From contig JAJEIQ010000025.1 of NCBI GenBank assembly GCA_022827905.1, forward strand, positions 1-50,972: a stretch of 50,972 nt of DNA, written 5' to 3'. The stretch is from Pseudomonadales bacterium (lineage in GTDB: Bacteria; Pseudomonadota; Gammaproteobacteria; Pseudomonadales; Azotimanducaceae). The translations under genes and the position numbers were made by a program. Under the pieces are notes generated by a model. The model saw only the letters and a program-made list of their open reading frames with translations, was not told the origin of the DNA and searched no databases. Below, in pieces: positions 31,400 to 39,414 of this stretch; position 1 is the stretch's first letter, and every line of letters starts with the position of its first letter.

Positions 31400-32791
31400 A
31401 TGCTGCAAGGAATCCCGGTGAGACTTGGTTTTGCCATGGCGGCGCTTTGGGTTGGGGCTGCAGTCGCCGACACCGAGGCCGAACGCCTGCTCAAGGCGCG
31501 GCAGGCGGAGTTCACGCAAGAGGTGATCGAGGTCGCCGACGGGGTTTATACCGCCGTGGGTTTCGGCGTCTCCACCTCGTCGATGATCGTCGGCGACGAT
31601 GGCCTCATCATCATCGACACGCAGATCGACGAGGCGGCGGCCCAAGGCGTGTTGGCCGCCTTCCGCGAGCGGTCCGACCGGCCGGTGCGGGCCATCGTGC
31701 TCACCCACGGGCATGGCGACCACACCGGCGGACTCCGAGTCTTCGTCGGCGACGGTCGCCCGCAAATTTGGGGGCGGGAGGGGTTTGGCAGCGAAGGGCG
31801 CTGGCTGGCTCAGGCCGGGCTAACCGTTCAACGCCTACGCGGCGTCCGGCAGGCCGGCATGCTGTTGAATTCGGAGCAACGCATCAACAACGGCGTCGCC
31901 CAGGCCTATTGGCCGAAGCGGCGTGGCCCTAGCGGCGTGTTCGCCGCCCAAAACCGGCCCACCCACTTCTTCACCGGCGACCGGGGCGCATTGGACGTGG
32001 CCGGCGTCCGCTTGCAACTGGTCGCCGCTGACGGCGAAACGGGGGATCAGCTCTACGCCTGGCTACCGGACCGCCGGGTGCTGTTCGCGGGCGACAACTT
32101 CTACAAGTCCTGGCCCAATCTCTATGCGATCCGCGGCACGGGCTACCGGGACGTGCGCGCCTGGATCGAATCCTTGAGCCGCATGATTGCGGAGCGGCCC
32201 CAAGTTCTGGTCGGCGGCCACACCCGGCCCGTGATCGGAGCCGACCGGGTGACGGAGGTGTTGACCCGCTACCGGGACGGCATCGCGTCGATATTCGAGC
32301 AGACCATCGCCGGGATGAACCAGGGCCTGACCCCGGATGAGTTGGTGGAGACCGTTAAGCTGCCAGCGGAACTGGCTGAACTGGACTACCTCAAGCCCTA
32401 CTACGGCAACGTCGAATGGGCGGTGCGCGCCATTTTCGCGGGCTACCTCGGCTGGTTCGACGGCAACCCCTCGAACCTGTTTCCGCTCTCGCCGGCGGAT
32501 GAGGCGCGCCGGGTTGCAACGCTGGCCGGCGGCGCGGAGGCGTTGCGGACTGCTGCGAGAGCGGCCTTGGCAACGGATCCCCAATGGACGGCGCAGTTGT
32601 GCGATCGCCTGTTGGCCCTCGATCCGGACGATGCCGCTGCCATGCTTCTCAAGGCCGATGCGCTCGATGCCTTGGCCCGGGAACTGCTCACGGCGACTGG
32701 AAGAAACTACTACATGACCACCGCCCTGCAACTGCGGCGGGCGGCGGCCGAAGCCTCTACTTCAGGCGGTAGCGGATCGGCAGGCTCTTGA
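31400..32791 (+). CDS. Alkylsulfatase-like metallo-beta-lactamase-fold hydrolase
   Basis: A 463-residue protein with an N-terminal hydrophobic signal-like segment (LGFAMAALWVGAAVAD), the MBL zinc motif THGHGDHTGG (H103, H105, D107, H108), and the later FAGDNFYKSWPNLYAIRG and VGGHTRPV segments typical of SdsA1/YjcS alkylsulfatases. The following helical dimerisation domain (about 300-440, PYYGNVEWAVRAIFAGYLGW) is present, but the usual C-terminal SCP2-like substrate domain is absent. It may cleave alkyl sulfate esters. ATG 31400 has AGGGAGGA upstream; the much longer frame upstream is translated repeat. Its last 35 bases overlap the P450 gene tail to tail. Confidence 0.88.
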   Translation: MLQGIPVRLGFAMAALWVGAAVADTEAERLLKARQAEFTQEVIEVADGVYTAVGFGVSTSSMIVGDDGLIIIDTQIDEAAAQGVLAAFRERSDRPVRAIVLTHGHGDHTGGLRVFVGDGRPQIWGREGFGSEGRWLAQAGLTVQRLRGVRQAGMLLNSEQRINNGVAQAYWPKRRGPSGVFAAQNRPTHFFTGDRGALDVAGVRLQLVAADGETGDQLYAWLPDRRVLFAGDNFYKSWPNLYAIRGTGYRDVRAWIESLSRMIAERPQVLVGGHTRPVIGADRVTEVLTRYRDGIASIFEQTIAGMNQGLTPDELVETVKLPAELAELDYLKPYYGNVEWAVRAIFAGYLGWFDGNPSNLFPLSPADEARRVATLAGGAEALRTAARAALATDPQWTAQLCDRLLALDPDDAAAMLLKADALDALARELLTATGRNYYMTTALQLRRAAAEASTSGGSGSAGS

Positions 32792-34019
32792 GACCGCCGA
32801 CAAAGGTGGACTGGATGTAGCGCGGTTCGCCGCTCACCTCGACTTGGTCCACGCGCCGCAGCAGCTCTGCCAGAAAGGCGCCCATCTCCAAGCGCGCCAG
32901 ATGCTGGCCGAGACAGACGTGGGCGCCGAAGCCGAAGGCAAGGTGGTTGGGGCCGCCACGGTCGATGCGGAAGGCGAAGGGCGCCTCGAACACCGCCTCG
33001 TCCCGATTGGCCGATGGATACCAGAGCACGCAGGCCTCTCCGGTGGCAATGGCGGTGCCGCCCACGGTGGTGTCGGCGGTGGCGGTGCGCATGAACTGGC
33101 GCACCGGCGAGACCCAGCGGATGATTTCGTTGAGGGCGCCGGCCATGTGCCGGTCGGGGTCGGCACGCAGCTTGGCCAATTCGTCGGGGTGTTCGATGAG
33201 CGCCAACAGGCCGCCGGCAATGGACGAACTGGTGGTGTCGTGGCCGGCGGTGGCGATGATCTGGTAGTAGCCATTGGCTTCTAGGTCCGCGATCGGCTCC
33301 CCGTCGATGCGCGCGTTGGCGATCACGCTGGCCACGTCGTCCGTCGGTTGGGCGCGGCGGCTGCGGCTGAGGTCGCTGAAGTAGGCCTCGAAGTCCCGCA
33401 CCGTATCGACCAGCGCGTTCGGCTCGAAGGAGCGCTGATTGTCGGGATCGGAGGAGCCGAACAACTCCTGGGTGAGCTTCATCATCAGCGGCTCGTCGGA
33501 CTCCGGCACCCCGAGGATCGACATGATCACCCGCAGCGGATACCAGACGGCCACGTCCTTGACGAAGTCGCACTCGCCGCCGAGGCTGGCCAGCCGGTCC
33601 ACGTACTCGGTGGCCAGTTGGTCGATGCGGCCTTGCAGCTTGCGCAGGTTCTCGCCCCGGAACCAGGCTTGGGTCAGCATCCGGTAGCGGCTGTGCTCCG
33701 GATCGTCCATGGTCACCAGGGAGCGGACCAGGTGCCGGCGCCCGAATAGCTGCTCCGTCATGGCGGGCAGGATCTGCGCGCTCAGCAGTGGCCGTGGGTC
33801 GTTGATGAACAGCGTCTTGTCGCTCTCGATGGCCTTGACGTCGTCGTAGCGGGTGACGCACCAAAAGGGGTCGTAGCCGTTCGGCTCCATCCAGCGAACG
33901 GGCGCGTTGTGACGCAGCCAAGTGAACTGCTCGTGCACCCAGGCCTCGTCCGCCCAGCGGGTGGTATCGACCAAGGCTTCATCGAGGGCGGGGAATTCGG
34001 TGACGATCGGCAAAGTCAT
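32757..34019 (-). CDS. Cytochrome P450
   Basis: A 420-residue soluble bacterial P450. The I-helix oxygen-binding motif is AGHDTT (258-263), the ExxR pair is E298/R301 (NEIIRW), and the haem loop is FGFGAHVCLGQ with Cys369. It needs ferredoxin partners, none of which is nearby. The sequence is of the general class I type seen with steroid, terpene or fatty acid substrates; the substrate is not readable. It is the last gene of the minus-strand run and starts 21 bases after the acyl-CoA dehydrogenase stop. Confidence 0.95.
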   Translation of the reverse strand: MTLPIVTEFPALDEALVDTTRWADEAWVHEQFTWLRHNAPVRWMEPNGYDPFWCVTRYDDVKAIESDKTLFINDPRPLLSAQILPAMTEQLFGRRHLVRSLVTMDDPEHSRYRMLTQAWFRGENLRKLQGRIDQLATEYVDRLASLGGECDFVKDVAVWYPLRVIMSILGVPESDEPLMMKLTQELFGSSDPDNQRSFEPNALVDTVRDFEAYFSDLSRSRRAQPTDDVASVIANARIDGEPIADLEANGYYQIIATAGHDTTSSSIAGGLLALIEHPDELAKLRADPDRHMAGALNEIIRWVSPVRQFMRTATADTTVGGTAIATGEACVLWYPSANRDEAVFEAPFAFRIDRGGPNHLAFGFGAHVCLGQHLARLEMGAFLAELLRRVDQVEVSGEPRYIQSTFVGGLKSLPIRYRLK

Positions 34020-34040
34020 GGCGGCATCATACCGCAGGCG

Positions 34041-35210
34041 CTATCGCAACAGCTCCTCCGCGATGATCATCTTGCGCACTTCGGTGGTGCCGGCGCCGAT
34101 TTCCAAGAGCTTGGTGGCGCGGAACAGGCGGTTGACCTCGGACTCCCAGATGTAGCCGCTGCCGCCGTGAATCTGCACGGCGTTGTCCAAAACCTTGTTG
34201 CAATTGTCGGCGCAGTAGAGGACGGAAGCCGCCGTGCGGGCGTGGATGTCGCCGCGCCCGGCTTGGGATTCGTCGGTGCGGTCGAGTTCGGCGAGCACCT
34301 GCCAGCAAAAGGTGCGCATGGTCTGCACCGAGACGTACATGTCGGCCAGGCGCGACTGCACCATCTGGAAGCGGGCGATGGGCTGGCCGAACTGCTCCCG
34401 GCTGGCGGCGTACTCCAGTGACACGTCAAGCGCCCGTTCCGCGACGCCGACGCTTATGGATGCGATCACCGCCCGTTCGACGTCGAGACCGCTCATCACC
34501 ACCTGATGGCCCTGATGTTCGTGGCCAACGATGTTGGTTCGGGGGACGACCAGGTCGTCGAACACCAACTCCCCTGTCTGGCTGCCGCGAAAGCCCATCT
34601 TGACCAGTTTCTGCGCCACGTCGAAGCCGGGGGAGGCCGCTTCCACGGCGAAGGCGGTGACGCCCTTGGAGCCCTTGCCGCGCTCGGTCTTGGCGTACAG
34701 CAGGCACAGGTCCGCCACCGGGCCGTTGGTGATGTAGAGCTTGGTGCCGTTGATGATGTAGTCGTCGCCGTCGCGCTCGGCGCGGCAGCGCATGGAGCCG
34801 AGCGCGTCGGAGCCGGCACCGGGTTCGGTGAGGCCCAAGCAGCCGATCCATTCTCCGGAGCAGAGCTTCGGCAGGTACTTCTCCCGCATGGCGTCGGAAC
34901 CGTTGTTGTGCAGATTGTTGGCGCACAGATTGTCGTGCGCGAGCCAAGACAGCGCTAGGGCGTGGTTCCAACGGGCGAAGGCCTGCGCCACCAGGCCCGC
35001 CTCCAAGAGGCCCAGGCCCACCCCGCCGTAGCGCTCCGGGACGGTGAGGCCCAAGAAGCCGAGTTCGCCCAACTCCGGAAACAGGTCGTCCGGCCACCAT
35101 TCGTCGGCGTCCATGCGCGGGGCGAGCGGTGCGAGACGCTCCCGGCCGTAGCGGTCGGCGTGCTCAAGCAGGGCCTGCTGATCGGAGGTCAGCGCGAACT
35201 GGTGGGTCAT
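34041..35210 (-). CDS. Isovaleryl-CoA dehydrogenase-like acyl-CoA dehydrogenase
   Basis: A 389-residue FAD acyl-CoA dehydrogenase. Segments CLGLTEPGAGSD and KLYITNG belong to the FAD/substrate fold. The catalytic base sits at E245 in SGLDVERAV; isovaleryl-CoA dehydrogenase uniquely carries it at this place, whereas short- and medium-chain types use a later Glu. With the adjacent carboxylase genes this fits leucine-type degradation: isovaleryl-CoA to 3-methylcrotonyl-CoA. The start is ATG 35210, 12 bases after the carboxyltransferase stop. Specificity is inferred from the motif and context. Confidence 0.88.
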   Translation of the reverse strand: MTHQFALTSDQQALLEHADRYGRERLAPLAPRMDADEWWPDDLFPELGELGFLGLTVPERYGGVGLGLLEAGLVAQAFARWNHALALSWLAHDNLCANNLHNNGSDAMREKYLPKLCSGEWIGCLGLTEPGAGSDALGSMRCRAERDGDDYIINGTKLYITNGPVADLCLLYAKTERGKGSKGVTAFAVEAASPGFDVAQKLVKMGFRGSQTGELVFDDLVVPRTNIVGHEHQGHQVVMSGLDVERAVIASISVGVAERALDVSLEYAASREQFGQPIARFQMVQSRLADMYVSVQTMRTFCWQVLAELDRTDESQAGRGDIHARTAASVLYCADNCNKVLDNAVQIHGGSGYIWESEVNRLFRATKLLEIGAGTTEVRKMIIAEELLR

Positions 35211-35222
35211 TGGGTTTGCCGC

Positions 35223-36830
35223 TTAGAGTCTCAAGACCCCGTACCGGGGTTCGCCGAAGGGGGCGTTCAAGGCCGCTTCGATGCCCATTCCCAAGGCGTT
35301 GCGGGTGTCCACCGGGTCCAGAATGCCGTCGTCCCAGAGTTCGGAGGTGGCGTAGTAGGCGCTGGTGGTGTTTTCGTAGTTGGCCAGCACGTCGGCGCGG
35401 ATCTGCTCAAGCTCCGCTTCGTCGGGGGTGAGGCCCTCGCGCTTGAGTTGGGCGACCTTGATGGTCACCAGGGTGTTGGCGGCCTGCTCCTCGCCCATCA
35501 CCGAGATGCGGCTGTGCGGCCAACTGAACAGCAGCCGGGCGTCGAAGGCGCGTCCGCACATGCCGTAGTTGCCGGCGCCGTAGGAGCCGTTGGTCATCAC
35601 CGTGAACTTGGGCACCTCGGAGCAGGCCTGCACCATGATCATCTTGGCGCCGTCCTTGGTGATGCCGCGCCGTTCGTACTCCCGGCCCACCATGTAGCCG
35701 GTGATGTTCTGGAAAAAGACCAGCGGCACCCGGTTCTGGTTGCACAGTTCCATGAAGTGGGCGGCCTTCAAGGAGCTGTCGTTGAACAGCACGCCGTTGT
35801 TGCCGAGCACGCCCACCTTGTAGCCCCACAGGTTGGCGAAGCCGCACACCAGGGTGTCGCCGTAGTCGGGCTGGTACTCGGCCAGGCGGCTGCCATCGAC
35901 GATGCGGGCGATCACCTCGCGCATGTCGAACTGCTTGCGCACGTCGTCGGGAATGATGCCGTAGAGATCCTCCGGGTCGTACCAAGGCGCCTCGGGCGCC
36001 TCCCGCTGCAAGGGGAACTTCTCCCGCTGCTCCCACTGCATCACCACTTCGCGGCCGATGGCGATGGCTTCGGCTTCGTTGGCGGCATAGAAGTCGCAGG
36101 TGCCGGAAACGCTGGTGTGCATGCGGGCGCCGCCCAGCTCATCGACCGTCACCTCCTCGCCGGTGGCGGCCTTCACCAACGGCGGGCCGCCGAGAAACAC
36201 CGCGCCGGTGCCCTCCACGATCACCGAATAGTCGGATAGCGTCGGGATGTAGGCGCCGCCGGCGGTGCAGTGGCCGAACACCAAGGCGAGCTGCTTGCAG
36301 CCGAGCTTGGACAGTTGGCACTGATTGCGGAAGATGCGCCCGGCCATGGCCTTGTCGGCGAACAGATCCGATTGCAGCGGCAGGAAGGCGCCGGCGCTGT
36401 CGCACAGATGCACCACCGGCAGCCGGTTTTCGATGGCGATGTCCAGGGCGCGAATCATCTTTTTGACCGTCAGCGGATACCAAGCCCCGCCCTTCACGGA
36501 GGGGTCGCTGCAGTTGATGACCACTTCCCGGCCGCCGACCACGCCGATGCCGGTGATGCAGCTCGCCGACGGCGAGCCGCCGTCGTAGGCCATGTTGGCG
36601 GCGAGGGAGGAAAACTCCAGGAAGGGCGTGCCGGGATCGAGCAACTGCTCGAGCCGCTCCCGGGGCATTTGCTTGTCCTGGCGGGCGAGGCGCTCCCGGT
36701 CCCGGTCCGGGCGGTCGAGGCGGGCGGCGCGCTGGCGCGCCTGAAATTCCCCCACCACCTTGAGGTTGTGCGCCCGGTAGGCGCGGTAGGAGGCGCTGCT
36801 CGGGCTGATTCGAGTTTCGATTCGACGCAT
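35223..36830 (-). CDS. Acyl-CoA carboxylase carboxyltransferase (methylcrotonyl-CoA-type beta)
   Basis: A 535-residue carboxyltransferase with both crotonase-like halves: the N half has LCDSAGAFLPLQSDLF and GHCTAGGAYIPTLSDY, the C half has LWGYKVGVLGNNGVLF and FFQNITGYMVGREYERRGI. Length and the NITGYMVG/GAYIP motifs favour the 3-methylcrotonyl-CoA carboxylase beta subunit over propionyl-CoA forms. It would transfer carboxyl from biotin to methylcrotonyl-CoA. Its ATG overlaps the stop of the biotin carrier gene (TGATG), so the two are translationally coupled. The neighbouring isovaleryl-CoA dehydrogenase supports the assignment. Confidence 0.9.
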   Translation of the reverse strand: MRRIETRISPSSASYRAYRAHNLKVVGEFQARQRAARLDRPDRDRERLARQDKQMPRERLEQLLDPGTPFLEFSSLAANMAYDGGSPSASCITGIGVVGGREVVINCSDPSVKGGAWYPLTVKKMIRALDIAIENRLPVVHLCDSAGAFLPLQSDLFADKAMAGRIFRNQCQLSKLGCKQLALVFGHCTAGGAYIPTLSDYSVIVEGTGAVFLGGPPLVKAATGEEVTVDELGGARMHTSVSGTCDFYAANEAEAIAIGREVVMQWEQREKFPLQREAPEAPWYDPEDLYGIIPDDVRKQFDMREVIARIVDGSRLAEYQPDYGDTLVCGFANLWGYKVGVLGNNGVLFNDSSLKAAHFMELCNQNRVPLVFFQNITGYMVGREYERRGITKDGAKMIMVQACSEVPKFTVMTNGSYGAGNYGMCGRAFDARLLFSWPHSRISVMGEEQAANTLVTIKVAQLKREGLTPDEAELEQIRADVLANYENTTSAYYATSELWDDGILDPVDTRNALGMGIEAALNAPFGEPRYGVLRL

Positions 36831-37321
36831 CAGGGATTGCCCTCCACTTCGATCAGCACGGCGCCCCGCTCGAAGCTGTCGCCGGGCGCCACCCGCACGG
36901 CGCGGACGGTGCCCGCCACGGGCGCCTTGATCTCGGTTTGCATCTTCATGCTTTCGATTAGCGCCAGCCGCTGGTTGGCTTCGACCTGATCGCCCACACT
37001 GACCTCGATCTCGACCGCCACGCCGGGCATGGGCGCCCGGATGCCGCCATCGGCGCCGCCACCCTCGCTTCGGTCGGCAAAGCCCCGGACGCACTCGATG
37101 CGCCAGGTTCTGCCCTCCAAGTGCACGAAAAGCATTGGGCCGTCCTGGGCGGCGGCGACCGGGTGCTCGCGGCCGTTGACCGTCAGGACGCCTTCATGGT
37201 CGCCAGTCCAGCGCAGGCTCGCTTCGAGTGGGCTGCCGTCGATCTCCAGCCGTTGGCAAGCGCCGCGGCGCCGGGGCAGCACCAAGTGGTCGCGACCTTC
37301 GATGCGATGCGTAGGATTCAT
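36830..37321 (-). CDS. Biotin carboxyl carrier protein of the acyl-CoA carboxylase
   Basis: A 163-residue protein. The C-terminal biotinyl domain starts APMPG (96-100) and carries the biotinylation motif ESMKM with Lys126. The N-terminal ~80 residues form a small beta-rich domain, probably equivalent to the BT linker domain of methylcrotonyl-CoA carboxylase alpha. In most bacteria this part is fused behind the biotin carboxylase; here it is a separate gene, 3 bases after the carboxylase stop. Reading-frame separation is real: the upstream frame ends in TGA and the two frames differ. Confidence 0.9.
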   Translation of the reverse strand: MNPTHRIEGRDHLVLPRRRGACQRLEIDGSPLEASLRWTGDHEGVLTVNGREHPVAAAQDGPMLFVHLEGRTWRIECVRGFADRSEGGGADGGIRAPMPGVAVEIEVSVGDQVEANQRLALIESMKMQTEIKAPVAGTVRAVRVAPGDSFERGAVLIEVEGNP

Positions 37322-37324
37322 CAG

Positions 37325-38803
37325 TCAATTGGTCCAAGCGCCCATGGCTGCGTGCAGGCTGGGCATGGCGGCGTCGATCAGGCGGGTTTGGCGGTCGGCG
37401 AGATGGGCCGCGGCCAATGCCTTGGCGACGGCGTCTGTCGGCGGTGCGGTCAGCAGTTCGGCTTGGTGGCGGTCGAGGAAGCCGGTGTCCGTGGCACCCC
37501 GGGCAAAGGCCGGATGGGCCAGAATTGCCGCCAGATAGGCGGCGTTGGTGCCGACGCCGAGAACCACCGTGTCCCGCAATGCGCCGAGAGTGCGGTCGAT
37601 GGCCGCCTGCCGGGTCGGGCCGTGGGCCACCACCTTGGCCAGCAGCGGGTCGAAAGCGGCGGTGATCTCCTGGCCCGGATGCAGGCCGCTGTCCACGCGA
37701 ATGCCTTCGCCTTCGGCCTCCTTGAGGTGCAGGATGCGGCCCGTCTCCGGCAGGAAGCCGTTGGCCGCATCCTCGGCGCACAGCCGGCACTCGATGGCGT
37801 GGCCGTTGGGCCGCAGTTCGTCCTGGCGCAGGCTTAGGGGCTGGCCGGCGGCGATGCGCACCTGCTCGGCCACCAGATCGACGCCGTAAACCAGTTCCGT
37901 CACCGGATGCTCCACCTGAATGCGGGTGTTCATTTCGAGGAAGAAGAACTCGCCCTCGGGCGTGTGCAGAAACTCCACAGTGCCAGCCCCCTGGTAGGCG
38001 GCGGCGCTGGCGATGCCCACCGCCGCTTCGCCGAGCCGGGTGCGCATGGTGTGGTCAATGGCGGGCGAGGGCGCTTCCTCGACCACTTTCTGAAAGCGCC
38101 GCTGCACCGAGCACTCCCGTTCGCCAAGGTGCACCGCGCGCTCGCCGTCGCCGAGCACCTGCACCTCGATGTGGCGGATGTCGGTGAAGTACCGCTCCAC
38201 GTAAATGCGCCCGTCGCCGAAGTAGCGCTCGGCCTCGGAAGCGGCGACGCGCAAGGCGCCGTCGAGTTCGTCGGCTTGGCGAACGATGTTCATGCCCTTG
38301 CCGCCGCCGCCGGCGGAGGCCTTGACCACGAGCGGAAAGCCGAGGTCGGCGGCGGCCTGGGCGAAGCCGGCATCGGACGCCGCGAGCTCCACTGACGGCG
38401 GCACCGGAAAGCCGTGCTCGGCAACGAACTGGCGGGCGGCGATCTTGTCGCCCATCAGTTCCATGACCTCGGCGCTTGGACCGATGAAGGTGATGCCGGC
38501 GTCGGCGAGCGCCTTGGCGAAGGCGGCGTTCTCCGCCAGGAAGCCATAGCCGGGGTGCACTGCGGCCACGCCCAAGCGGGCGCAGGCACTGACGATCTGC
38601 TCGATGTCCAAGTAGGCGGCGGTGGGGCTCGCGCCGCTGATTTCCACGGCCTCGTCCGTTTCGGCAACGGCCGGGGAGCGGCGGTCGGCGTCGTGGTAAA
38701 CCACGGCCGACGGGATGCCCAGGGCGCGCAGGCAGCGCAGGACGCGCCGGGCGATTTCGCCTCGGTTGGCGACTAGGACCTTGGGAAACAGCGGTTGCGG
38801 CAC
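37325..38803 (-). CDS. Biotin carboxylase subunit of acyl-CoA carboxylase
   Basis: A 492-residue biotin carboxylase. It begins near FPKVLVANRGEIARRVLRCL. It has the glycine-rich ATP loop KASAGGGGKGM, the HPGYGFLAEN segment, the catalytic EMNTRIQVEHPVTE, and a C-terminal region lacking a biotin domain. With the carrier and carboxyltransferase encoded next it makes an ATP-dependent acyl-CoA carboxylase. The start is GTG 38803, 5 bases after the amine dehydrogenase small-subunit stop. Upstream in-frame codons belong to that gene read in another frame. Confidence 0.93.
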   Translation of the reverse strand: MPQPLFPKVLVANRGEIARRVLRCLRALGIPSAVVYHDADRRSPAVAETDEAVEISGASPTAAYLDIEQIVSACARLGVAAVHPGYGFLAENAAFAKALADAGITFIGPSAEVMELMGDKIAARQFVAEHGFPVPPSVELAASDAGFAQAAADLGFPLVVKASAGGGGKGMNIVRQADELDGALRVAASEAERYFGDGRIYVERYFTDIRHIEVQVLGDGERAVHLGERECSVQRRFQKVVEEAPSPAIDHTMRTRLGEAAVGIASAAAYQGAGTVEFLHTPEGEFFFLEMNTRIQVEHPVTELVYGVDLVAEQVRIAAGQPLSLRQDELRPNGHAIECRLCAEDAANGFLPETGRILHLKEAEGEGIRVDSGLHPGQEITAAFDPLLAKVVAHGPTRQAAIDRTLGALRDTVVLGVGTNAAYLAAILAHPAFARGATDTGFLDRHQAELLTAPPTDAVAKALAAAHLADRQTRLIDAAMPSLHAAMGAWTN

Positions 38804-38808
38804 CGCGG

Positions 38809-39372
38809 TCAACTTTCGTCCAACGCCAACCCGAGGAGCACGGCGGTGGAGCAATGGTAGGCGGAGGATTGGGTGCCCATGCACCAGTTGATGTCGTTGT
38901 TGGCCGGGGGCCGATAGACCGGCTTGTCGTCCTCGTTGCGATTGCACAGGCAGCGGCCGCAACTGCTCTTGCCGCAGCAGTCGTTGTAGGAGATGACGTA
39001 GTTGTTGCCGTCCGCCGGGTTCATGCAGGTGCCGATCCAAGTGATGGGCGACATCTCCGTGCCCGGCGGGCAGGCGTTCTGGGTGCCGCCGCAGCAGGCG
39101 CACAGAAAGCCGTCGATGCCGCAGTAGCGCCAATAGCTGCAGTCGGTCGGGTCACCCGGATCCTGCGGGTTGCCAGTGCTTTGCGCGGGCACGTCGGCAA
39201 CGGACGCACCAGCATCGGCGGCTCCCCCGGCACTGCCCCGAGCCACCGGCAGGAGCGGCAGCGAACCGGCACCGGCCAGAACGGCGCCAAGGGTGGCGAT
39301 GAAGCTGCGCCTCGAGCTCCGCTGGGCGATGCTGCGGACGTTGCGCTCGGTGAGTTTGTCCAACCACTTCAT
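38809..39372 (-). CDS. TTQ amine dehydrogenase small (light) subunit
   Basis: A 187-residue subunit of the methylamine/aromatic amine dehydrogenase type. A Tat signal (SSRRSFIATLGAVLAGAG, R21-R22) directs it folded to the periplasm. The mature part has the many conserved Cys (CSYWRYC, CACCGG, DCCGKSSCGRCLC) and both tryptophans that form tryptophan tryptophylquinone: W112 (ITWIGTC) and W163 (INWCMG). The assisting aspartates D87 (GIDG) and D131 (NDCC) are also kept. It oxidises a primary amine to aldehyde and ammonia. Maturation genes mauD, mauE and mauG are not in the window. It lies between the large subunit and biotin carboxylase genes. Confidence 0.95.
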   Translation of the reverse strand: MKWLDKLTERNVRSIAQRSSRRSFIATLGAVLAGAGSLPLLPVARGSAGGAADAGASVADVPAQSTGNPQDPGDPTDCSYWRYCGIDGFLCACCGGTQNACPPGTEMSPITWIGTCMNPADGNNYVISYNDCCGKSSCGRCLCNRNEDDKPVYRPPANNDINWCMGTQSSAYHCSTAVLLGLALDES

Positions 39373-39414
39373 GGGCCTTCTCCGGTACGTTGGGCGATTT
39401 GCGGGCTCATCCCG

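Noticed and set aside
34041-36830. Assignment of the carboxylase to propionyl-CoA or geranyl-CoA carboxylase
   Set aside because: The isovaleryl-CoA dehydrogenase-type Glu position in the adjacent enzyme and the beta-subunit length favour methylcrotonyl-CoA, though the substrate is not proven.
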